Origin: Bacteroides zhangwenhongii
GTDB taxonomy: Bacteria; Bacteroidota; Bacteroidia; Bacteroidales; Bacteroidaceae
Reading direction: 5' to 3'
DNA: 64,000 nucleotides
NCBI RefSeq assembly: GCF_009193325.2
Contig: NZ_CP059856.1
Span: forward strand, 1,426,001-1,490,000
This document shows positions 53,951 to 61,669 of the stretch, one piece after another. The notes under the pieces were generated by a model that made no database searches, was not told where the DNA came from, and worked only from the letters and a program-made list of their open reading frames with translations. Position 1 is the stretch's first letter. Every line of letters begins with the position of its first letter. The position numbers were made by a program, and so were the translations under genes.

Positions 53951-54218
53951 TTAACATGATTTGCCTCCTTCGTTTGTAGATATTTGAAAAGGTCTATAAT
54001 CTTTTGGTAACCATTGCGGATCACGATGATAGATATATTCCAATAAAGAATCAACGATATACGTTTTTCCTTGCGTGTGCAAAGTATCATAAAAAGTCTT
54101 GATATAGTCGTCTAGTGCACCCAATTCCTTTAGTTTATGGACTATAACGGCCCAATCGTTCAGCAGTATTTTCAACACAATATATGATGAACTCCAATTG
54201 TTTTTCTTTAAGGGTCAT
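53951..54218 (-). pseudogene. DUF3791-family small protein, frameshifted
   Basis: Reading on the minus strand from ATG 54218 (preceded by AAAGGAG about 8 bases upstream) gives MTLKEKQLEFIIYCVENTAE and RLG, the usual start of DUF3791 proteins, but this frame stops 28 codons in. The next frame continues with VHKLKELGALDDYIKTFYD, LHTQGKTYIVDSLLEYI, the usual second half including the LHTQ motif, and ends at 53951. The span is one base more than a multiple of three, so a single extra base (near 54135-54150) would explain the break. DUF3791 genes usually sit next to DUF3990 genes; none is seen here. A sequencing error cannot be excluded. Confidence 0.65.
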
Positions 54219-54350
54219 ACAATTTTCTCCTTTCTTACTATAATCATCCTATGATTAATATTAGCAAAGGTAGGAAAGTTCCTTCTTTTTTCCAATTATT
54301 CTGTATAGTATTAGTTATACTTTACTTTAAATATAATAATAAAAATATTA

Positions 54351-54358
54351 TATATTTG
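54351..54358 (+). promoter_or_regulatory. Possible -7 box upstream of GH106
   Basis: TATATTTG matches TAnnTTTG in an AT-rich 250-bp gap (54219-54468) between the pseudogene and GH106. It is followed by a small hairpin (CAAAGC GTTG GCTTTG, about 54358-54373). A matching -33 element is unclear and the shared motif lies further downstream, so this may be an alternative start giving a leader of about 105 bases. Confidence 0.3.
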
Positions 54359-54418
54359 CAAAGCGTTGGCTTTGTGTAAAATAGAGACAATAAGTCATGA
54401 ATTTATAGTAATAGCGAG

Positions 54419-54443
54419 TACAAAAAAGTCCTTTTTTCGTCTT
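54419..54443 (+). promoter_or_regulatory. Shared PUL motif (copy D) before GH106
   Basis: GAGTACAAA (54416-54424), 13 bases, CGTCTT (54438-54443), then TATAGAAA three bases later. The ATG at 54469 is only 25 bp away, so any transcript started here has a very short leader. Confidence 0.72.
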
Positions 54444-54468
54444 CATTATAGAAAAATATAGTATTAAA

Positions 54469-57400
54469 ATGAAAAGTCGACTGAAACAACAAATTGTTGT
54501 ACTCTCTTTATTGGCATGGACAGTTGTATGTCCCGTCGATGCACAACAAACACGCTCACTTCGCGACCAATTTCAGAATCCGTCTGACGAAGCGAAGCCT
54601 TGGACCTTTTGGTACTGGATGTATGGTGCTGTATCCAAAGAAGGAATAACTGCCGATTTGGAAGCGATGAAACATGCAGGACTCGGAGGTACTTATCTGA
54701 TGCCGATCAAAGGGGTTAGTGAAGGTGCACAATATAACGGCAAGGCACAGCAGTTGACTCCTGAATGGTGGGAAATGGTGCGTTTCAGCATGGAGGAAGC
54801 CGACCGTTTAGGGTTGAAACTGGGAATGCATATTTGTGACGGTTTTGCATTGGCGGGAGGTCCCTGGATTACTCCGAAAGAATCAATGCAGAAAGTTGTT
54901 TGGAGTGATACAATCGTTGATGGTGGAAAGCTCAATGCATTACGTCTGCCACAGCCGGAAGCTTATGAAAACTATTATGAAGATATTGCGCTATTTGCTT
55001 TACCGGTAGAGGATGCAGCAGACGAAATGCCAGCAAAGATCACTTGCGTAAACTTAGCAACAGCGAACAATGTAAAATCTGCTCAAACAGTGAATATGGA
55101 TGCGGCAGGCGTTATCCGTTCTTCGTATCCATGCTATATTCAATATGAATATAAACAGCCTTTTACCTGCCGGAATATAGAAATCGTTTTAAATGGCAAT
55201 AATTATCAGGCACATCGCCTGAAAGTAATGGCAAGTGACGATAGCGTAAATTATCGTTTCGTGAAACAGCTAGTCCCTGCCCGTCAGGGATGGCAAAATA
55301 CAGATGAAAATTCTACTCATAGTATTCCCGCAACTACAGCCCGTTATTTCCGTTTCTACTGGACACCCGAGGGAAGCGAACCGGGAAGTGAAGATATGGA
55401 TGCCGCAAAATGGAGACCTAATCTGAAGATCAAACAACTGCGCCTGCATCAGGAAGCCCGTTTGAATCAGTGGGAAGGAAAAGCCGGACTGGTATGGCGG
55501 GTGGCTGAATCTACCAGTGAAGAGGAGATAGGAAAGGAGGATTGCTATTCCCTTTCACAGGTTATTAATCTGACGGAACAATATAAGAATGCCCCGGCTA
55601 GTCATTCTAAAGAGAAAATAATCACAGCTGTTCTCCCGAAAGGGAAATGGAAACTGCTGCGGATGGGACATACCGCTACCGGACATACCAATGCAACAGG
55701 CGGAGGAGGAAAAGGACTGGAATGCGATAAGTTCAATCCTCGGACAGTCCGGAAACAGTTTGACAACTGGTTTGCACAGGCTTTTGTGAAGACTCATCCG
55801 GAGGTGGCACGTCGGGTACTGAAATACATGCACGTAGACAGTTGGGAGTGTGGCAGTCAGAATTGGAGTGATAGTTTTGCAAAGGAGTTCCGTACACGTC
55901 GCGGGTATGACCTGCTGCCTTATTTGCCTTTGTTGGCAGGCATTCCGATGGAGAGTGCCGGACGTAGCGAAGAGATTCTGAGAGATGTCCGTACGACTAT
56001 CGCTGAACTGGTAGTGGATGTATTCTATCAGGTGTTGTCTGATTGTGCCAAAGAATATGATTGCCAGTTCTCGGCAGAATGTGTGGCGCCTACTATGGTA
56101 AGCGACGGTCTGCTGCATTATCAGAAAGTAGACCTTCCTATGGGAGAATTCTGGCTGAACAGTCCGACCCATGACAAACCTAATGATATGCTCGATGCCA
56201 TCAGCGGAGCGCATATCTATGGAAAGAATATTATTCAGGCAGAAGGATTCACCGAAGTGCGCGGAACATGGGACGAATATCCTGCTATGTTGAAAGCATT
56301 GCTGGACCGTAACTATGCGCTAGGTATCAACCGGCTTTTCTATCATGTCTACGTACATAATCCCTGGCTGGACCGTCAACCGGGCATGACTTTGGATGGT
56401 ATCGGACTTTTCTTTCAACGTAACCAGACTTGGTGGGATAAAGGAGCGAAAGCATTTTCCGAATATGCTACCCGCTGCCAGTCGTTGTTGCAATATGGTC
56501 ATCCGGTAACGGATATTGCTGTGTTTACTGGAGAAGAGGTTCCCCGACGTTCCGTATTGCCGGAGCGGTTGGTTCCCTCACTTCCGGGACTTTTCGGTAC
56601 GGAACGGGTAGAAAGTGAACGTATTCGTTTGGCGAATGAAGGTCAACCTTTGCGTGTGCGTCCGGTAGGCGTCACTCATTCCGCTAATATGGCTGATCCC
56701 GAAAAATGGGTGAATCCGCTTCGTGGATATGCTTACGACAGTTTTAATAAGGATGCGTTACTCCGTTTGGCAAAGGCGAAGAATGGCAGAATGAAGTTGG
56801 CGGAGGGAATGGGTTATAAGGTGGTCGTCCTGCCGCTTTCACGCCCTATGAATCCGAAGCCGGTGCTTTCTCCGGAAGTGCGGAAAAAGATGGATGAATT
56901 AAAAGCGGCGGGAGTCATTGTACCTGCTCTTCCTTATACAGAAGAAGATTTCTCGGCATACGGACTGGAACGGGATATGATTGTGCCGGAAGATATCTCT
57001 TGGACGCATCGGAGTGGCGAACTCGGTGATATTTATTTCGTTGCCAATCAGCGGGAAGAAACACGTACGTTTACGGCAAGTATGCGTATCAATGGAAGAA
57101 AGCCCGAATGTTGGAATCCGGTAACAGGGGAAATGAATACTCATCCTTCTTATCACATCCACGGCAAGCGGACAGAGGTTACGCTGACGTTGGCTCCGAA
57201 TGAATCCGTATTCATTGTCTTTCCGACAGAAGAAGCTGCCGATAAAGAGAGGACATCAACAGATAAGAGAGAACCGTTGAATAGGACATTGGAAACAGAA
57301 GAATATACCGTAACATTTCTGGCTACGGGAAAGACTGTGGTCAGGAAAGACCTTTTCGATTGGAGTAAAGAAGAAGACGAGCAGATCCGTTATTATTCGG

Positions 57401-57747
57401 GAACAGCCGTTTATAAGGCCACTTTCCGCTGGAAGGATAAACTCAAGAAAGGACAACCCGTGTATCTGAACCTGGGGAAAGTCTGCAATCTGGCTACGGT
57501 TCGTGTAAACGGAATAGATTGCGGGACTGTCTGGACGGCTCCGTATCGAGCTGACATTATGTCCGCTTTGAAAAAAGGAACGAACGAACTGGAGATAGAA
57601 GTCACCAATACGTGGGCGAATGCGCTGAAAGGAATGGACGAAGGAAAAGCACCGTATGACGGTATCTGGACAAATGCCAAATACCGAAAACAAGAAGATA
57701 CCTTGCTTCCGGCAGGTATACTGGGCATATTGACAATAGAAAATTAG
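54469..57747 (+). CDS. GH106 alpha-L-rhamnosidase
   Basis: 1092 residues with signal peptide (cut near VDAQ). The start SLRDQFQNPSDEAKPWTFWYW and MKHAGLGGTYLMP are typical of GH106, a (beta/alpha)8 enzyme with several inserted beta-sandwich domains. An F5/8-like region is visible about 215-300 (YKQPFTCRNIEIVLNG), the barrel continues with KYMHVDSWECGSQNWSD and EFWLNSPTHDKPNDMLDAISGAHIYG, and a galactose-binding-like sandwich (GTAVYKATFRWKD, VRVNGIDCGTVWTAPY) closes the protein. From memory BT0986 is the characterised member, removing L-rhamnose from RG-II chain B. Head of the last operon in the window, 29 bp before the esterase ATG. Confidence 0.92.
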   Translation: MKSRLKQQIVVLSLLAWTVVCPVDAQQTRSLRDQFQNPSDEAKPWTFWYWMYGAVSKEGITADLEAMKHAGLGGTYLMPIKGVSEGAQYNGKAQQLTPEWWEMVRFSMEEADRLGLKLGMHICDGFALAGGPWITPKESMQKVVWSDTIVDGGKLNALRLPQPEAYENYYEDIALFALPVEDAADEMPAKITCVNLATANNVKSAQTVNMDAAGVIRSSYPCYIQYEYKQPFTCRNIEIVLNGNNYQAHRLKVMASDDSVNYRFVKQLVPARQGWQNTDENSTHSIPATTARYFRFYWTPEGSEPGSEDMDAAKWRPNLKIKQLRLHQEARLNQWEGKAGLVWRVAESTSEEEIGKEDCYSLSQVINLTEQYKNAPASHSKEKIITAVLPKGKWKLLRMGHTATGHTNATGGGGKGLECDKFNPRTVRKQFDNWFAQAFVKTHPEVARRVLKYMHVDSWECGSQNWSDSFAKEFRTRRGYDLLPYLPLLAGIPMESAGRSEEILRDVRTTIAELVVDVFYQVLSDCAKEYDCQFSAECVAPTMVSDGLLHYQKVDLPMGEFWLNSPTHDKPNDMLDAISGAHIYGKNIIQAEGFTEVRGTWDEYPAMLKALLDRNYALGINRLFYHVYVHNPWLDRQPGMTLDGIGLFFQRNQTWWDKGAKAFSEYATRCQSLLQYGHPVTDIAVFTGEEVPRRSVLPERLVPSLPGLFGTERVESERIRLANEGQPLRVRPVGVTHSANMADPEKWVNPLRGYAYDSFNKDALLRLAKAKNGRMKLAEGMGYKVVVLPLSRPMNPKPVLSPEVRKKMDELKAAGVIVPALPYTEEDFSAYGLERDMIVPEDISWTHRSGELGDIYFVANQREETRTFTASMRINGRKPECWNPVTGEMNTHPSYHIHGKRTEVTLTLAPNESVFIVFPTEEAADKERTSTDKREPLNRTLETEEYTVTFLATGKTVVRKDLFDWSKEEDEQIRYYSGTAVYKATFRWKDKLKKGQPVYLNLGKVCNLATVRVNGIDCGTVWTAPYRADIMSALKKGTNELEIEVTNTWANALKGMDEGKAPYDGIWTNAKYRKQEDTLLPAGILGILTIEN

Positions 57748-57776
57748 GATAGACTTTGAAAACTTATATAAATAGA

Positions 57777-59213
57777 ATGATGAGAAGTTCAGTAATTAAA
57801 AAAGGCACATGGCTGGCTAGCTTTATATTGGCTGTTTGCTTATGCGCACATGCAGAAGTAAAGCTGCCCGCTATATTCTCCGACGGGATGGTGATGCAGC
57901 AACAGACAAAAGCGAATCTTTGGGGAACGGCCACCCCTAATAAGAAAATAACGGTTACTACAGGATGGAATGGAAAACAATATGTGGCAACAGCGGACAA
58001 GAACGGCGCATGGAAACTTTCTGTTTCCACTCCCGAAGCAGGAGGTCCTTATTTCATTACTTTCAACGATGGAAGTAAAAAAACATTAAATAATATCTTG
58101 ATAGGCGAATTGTGGCTATGTTCCGGACAAAGCAATATGGAAATGCCTATGAAAGGATTCAAGAATCAGCCTGTAGAGAATGCCAACATGGATATTCTTC
58201 GTAGCAAGAATCCGAATATTCGTTTGTTTACGGTGAAACGTACTTCTACCTTCACTCCGCAAACGGACGTAACCGGCACATGGAAAGAAGCCACACCAGT
58301 GAATGTTCGCGATTTCAGTGCGACGGCTTATTATTTCGGTAGATTAATCAATGAGATACTGGATGTTCCTGTGGGATTGGTGGTCGCCGCTTGGGGCGGT
58401 TCGGCTTGCGAGGCATGGATGACAGCCGACTGGCTGAAAGCGTTCCCCGACGCAAAGATACCCCAGTCCGAAGCGGATATCAAATCGAAAAACCGGACGC
58501 CGACCGTCCTCTACAACGGCATGTTGCATCCCTTAATTGGCATGACGATGAAAGGGGTTATCTGGTATCAGGGAGAAGATAACTGGAATCGCGCACACAC
58601 GTATGCGGATATGTTTACTACCTTGATTAACGGATGGCGTGCCGAATGGAAACAAGGCGACTTCCCTTTCTATTATTGTCAGATAGCTCCCTATGATTAT
58701 GGAATTATTACGGAAAAAGGAAAAGAAGTGATAAATTCTGCTTATCTTCGGGAGGCGCAGGCAAAAGTAGAACATCGTGTGCCTAACAGTGGCATGGCAG
58801 TATTGCTAGATGCAGGTATGGAAAAAGGAATCCATCCGTCAAAGAAAAAAACAGTCGGCGAACGTTTGGCGCTTCTGGCACTGACGAAGACATACGGAAT
58901 AGAAGGAGTAAATGGCGAAAGTCCTTATTATAAAAGTATCGAAATAAAGAATGATACGGTTATTGTAAGTTTCGAACGTGCCAACATGTGGATTAGCGGT
59001 AAAGATTGTTTTGAATCACAGAATTTTGAAGTGGCGGGAGAAGATAAAGTGTTCTATCCTGCAAAGGCATGGATTCAACGCAGTAAAATGCTGGTAAAGA
59101 GTGATAAAGTTCCTCATCCGGTAGCTGTCCGTTATGGATTCAAAAATTATGTAGAAGGAGATGTTTATTGTGACGGACTGCCTTTGGGATCTTTCCGTTC
59201 GGACAATTGGTGA
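57777..59213 (+). CDS. SGNH-fold carbohydrate acetylesterase (sialate O-acetylesterase-like)
   Basis: Probably removes O-acetyl groups from RG-II sugars (aceric acid and methylfucose are acetylated in plants). About 478 residues from ATG 57777 or 57780; the frame opens earlier at a TTG but the ATG pair directly precedes the signal peptide ending at CAHA. Jelly-roll part first (LPAIFSDGMVMQQ, NLWGTATPNKKITVT), then the SGNH blocks: WLCSGQSNMEMPM (Ser nucleophile), AAWGGSACEAWM, GVIWYQGEDNW and the late GIHPSKKKTVGERLA with the catalytic His. Equivalent by position to BT0985 from memory. Lies between GH106 and GH139, fitting a chain B role; substrate is inferred. Confidence 0.87.
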   Translation: MMRSSVIKKGTWLASFILAVCLCAHAEVKLPAIFSDGMVMQQQTKANLWGTATPNKKITVTTGWNGKQYVATADKNGAWKLSVSTPEAGGPYFITFNDGSKKTLNNILIGELWLCSGQSNMEMPMKGFKNQPVENANMDILRSKNPNIRLFTVKRTSTFTPQTDVTGTWKEATPVNVRDFSATAYYFGRLINEILDVPVGLVVAAWGGSACEAWMTADWLKAFPDAKIPQSEADIKSKNRTPTVLYNGMLHPLIGMTMKGVIWYQGEDNWNRAHTYADMFTTLINGWRAEWKQGDFPFYYCQIAPYDYGIITEKGKEVINSAYLREAQAKVEHRVPNSGMAVLLDAGMEKGIHPSKKKTVGERLALLALTKTYGIEGVNGESPYYKSIEIKNDTVIVSFERANMWISGKDCFESQNFEVAGEDKVFYPAKAWIQRSKMLVKSDKVPHPVAVRYGFKNYVEGDVYCDGLPLGSFRSDNW

Positions 59214-59219
59214 TCCCGC

Positions 59220-59236
59220 TCACCACACTGTGGTGA
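59220..59236. repeat. Short palindrome resembling the ends of the long inverted repeats
   Basis: TCACCACA, one base, TGTGGTGA: perfect 8-bp arms, starting 6 bases after the esterase stop. The arm equals the outer end of the repeats at 16688, 26253 and 41589, so it may be a minimal or collapsed copy. Confidence 0.55.
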
Positions 59237-59265
59237 ACGAAACAAACTAATGAAGTGATAAATTT

Positions 59266-61617
59266 ATGAATTATTTACGTCGCATTTTTGTTCTCTTATT
59301 CGTATTTGTTAGCGTGTCAGCTCTTTGGAGTCGGCATGCTAATGTCATTTGGAACACTCCCAGTCGGAATTCCTCCGAATCCATGCCCTGCGGTGGTGGT
59401 GATATCGGCATGAATATATGGGTAGAGGAAGGTGATATACTATTCTATCTGAGTCGTAGCGGTACATTCGACGAAAATAACTGCCAACTGAAACAAGGAC
59501 GTTTTAGGATTCGTCTGTTTCCTAATCCATTCAAAGATGCAAAAGATTTCCGACAGGAACTGAAATTGAAAGACGGGTATGTAGAAGTATCGGCAGGAGG
59601 CACACAGATACAGTTGTGGGCAGATGTTTATCATCCGGTAGTCCATGTGGAAATCACCAACGCACAACCTTTGCGGACAGAAGTCTCTTATGAGAACTGG
59701 CGGTATAAGGAACGAATGATCAGAAAAGGAGAGGGGCAACAATGCTCTTACAAATGGGCACCCCCGAAAGGAGCTGTTACCACTGCCGACTTTGTTTCTT
59801 TATCTTCCAAAAGGAAACTACCAGGAATGACAAAAAAAGGAAACTTGCTTTTATTCTATCACCGTAATCCCGAACAAACAGTTTTTGACATTGCCGTAGC
59901 GCAACAAGGAATGGAAAATGTCAAATCTCAAATGATGAATCCTTTAAAGCATCTGACTTTCGGTGGCTATCTTTTCGGGGATAATCTGGAATATACAGGT
60001 ACAACAGATAGTATCTATGCCGATACAGACTACCGTGCCTGGAACTTTCGCTCCTCAAAAGCTTCCCGGAAGGAGCAGTTCTGTATCGTCCTGCACACAG
60101 AACAGACGGCAACAGTAGAACAATGGAAACAAGACTTGCAAATCAATCTGCAAAGAATAGCCCCACAAGGAAAGATTTCGTCAAAAATTGTATCACAGGA
60201 TAAAAAACAAACTCGCCTGTGGTGGAATGCCTTTTGGCAACGCAGCTTTATCGAACCTATTGAAAATACAGAAAACAAAAATGATAGCGATATAAAAAAA
60301 ATTACCCGAAACTACACTCTTTTCCGCTATATGCTAGGTTGCAATGCTTACGGTAGTGTCCCGACCAAATTCAATGGTGGATTATTTACCTTTGATCCCT
60401 GTCATATAGACGAAAAACAGGCGTTCACTCCTGATTACCGTAAATGGGGAGGAGGTACAATGACCGCACAGAATCAGCGGCTTGTATACTGGCCGATGTT
60501 GAAAAGCGGAGACTTCGATATGATGTCTTCCCAATTCGATTTCTACAACCGAATGCTGAAAAATGCAGAACTCCGTACCCAAGTATATTGGCAACACAAT
60601 GGAGCATGTTTCTGTGAGCAAATAGAAAACTATGGTTTGCCTAATCCTGCGGAGTACGGCTTCAAACGTCCGGAATGGTTTGACAAAGGACTGGAATATA
60701 ATGCATGGCTGGAGTATGAGTGGGATACTATACTGGAATTCTGTCAAATGATATTGGAAACCAAGAATTATGCAAATGCAGACATTACTCCATATCTGCC
60801 TTTAATTGAAAGCTCGCTGACATTCTTTGACGAACATTATCGCCAACTTGCTTCCCGTCGAGGACGGAAAGCGCTGGATGGTAACGGACATCTTGTCCTG
60901 TTTCCAGGCTCTGCCTGTGAAACCTATAAGATGACTAACAATGCCAGCAGTACAATTGCCGCTTTGAAGACTGTATTGGAAAATTATGGAAAGAAAGATG
61001 AAATGCTGAAAACGATTCCTCCGATTCCATTGCGGTACATAGAAATCAAGGATTCCTTGAATCCCGCAGCTTCACCCGAACTGAAGCAAACGATTTCTCC
61101 TGCTGCAAGCTGGGAACGGATCAATAATGTAGAAACTCCGCAACTGTATCCTGTATTTCCCTGGCGCATCTACGGAGTAGGAAAAGAAAATCTTGAATTA
61201 GCCCGTAATACTTATTTCTATGATCCGGAAGCAATCAGATTCCGTTCTCATGTCGGGTGGAAACAAGATAACATTTGGGCAGCTTGTCTGGGATTGACCG
61301 AAGAAGCCAAAAGGTTGGCCCTATCCAAACTGTCAAACGGTCCACATCGTTTTCCTGCTTTTTGGGGACCGGGATATGACTGGGCACCCGATCACAACTG
61401 GGGAGGTAGCGGTATGATAGGACTTCAAGAAATGCTATTGCAGACTAATGGTGAGCAAATACTCCTTTTCCCCGCATGGCCTAAAGAATGGGATATACAT
61501 TTCAAGCTTCATGCACCGGGTGAAACGACAGTAGAAGCAACCTTGAAAGACGGAAAAGTTACAGACTTGAAAGTTCTTCCCGAAAGTCGGAAAAAGGACA
61601 TAATAATAATGATTTAA
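59266..61617 (+). CDS. GH139 (DUF5703 domain) probable alpha-2-O-methyl-L-fucosidase
   Basis: 783 residues, N-terminal signal peptide (LLFVFVSVSA). Opens with a DUF5703-type beta-sandwich (VIWNTPSRNSSESMPCGGGDIGMNIWVEEG), followed by an (alpha/alpha)6-like region (NYTLFRYMLGCNAYGSVPTKFNGGLF, QRLVYWPMLKSGDFDMM, NAWLEYEWDTILEFCQMI) and a terminal sandwich (QILLFPAWPKEWDIHFKLHAPGETTVEA). From memory BT0984 founded GH139 and removes the 2-O-methyl-L-fucose of chain B. Catalytic residues cannot be assigned by eye with confidence. Third gene of the GH106 operon, 52 bp after the esterase, 52 bp before the next GH2 ATG. Confidence 0.86.
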   Translation: MNYLRRIFVLLFVFVSVSALWSRHANVIWNTPSRNSSESMPCGGGDIGMNIWVEEGDILFYLSRSGTFDENNCQLKQGRFRIRLFPNPFKDAKDFRQELKLKDGYVEVSAGGTQIQLWADVYHPVVHVEITNAQPLRTEVSYENWRYKERMIRKGEGQQCSYKWAPPKGAVTTADFVSLSSKRKLPGMTKKGNLLLFYHRNPEQTVFDIAVAQQGMENVKSQMMNPLKHLTFGGYLFGDNLEYTGTTDSIYADTDYRAWNFRSSKASRKEQFCIVLHTEQTATVEQWKQDLQINLQRIAPQGKISSKIVSQDKKQTRLWWNAFWQRSFIEPIENTENKNDSDIKKITRNYTLFRYMLGCNAYGSVPTKFNGGLFTFDPCHIDEKQAFTPDYRKWGGGTMTAQNQRLVYWPMLKSGDFDMMSSQFDFYNRMLKNAELRTQVYWQHNGACFCEQIENYGLPNPAEYGFKRPEWFDKGLEYNAWLEYEWDTILEFCQMILETKNYANADITPYLPLIESSLTFFDEHYRQLASRRGRKALDGNGHLVLFPGSACETYKMTNNASSTIAALKTVLENYGKKDEMLKTIPPIPLRYIEIKDSLNPAASPELKQTISPAASWERINNVETPQLYPVFPWRIYGVGKENLELARNTYFYDPEAIRFRSHVGWKQDNIWAACLGLTEEAKRLALSKLSNGPHRFPAFWGPGYDWAPDHNWGGSGMIGLQEMLLQTNGEQILLFPAWPKEWDIHFKLHAPGETTVEATLKDGKVTDLKVLPESRKKDIIIMI

Positions 61618-61669
61618 AAAGTCTACATCCCTATATTATGAAATGAAAGAAGCCATAAATAAAAGTATT

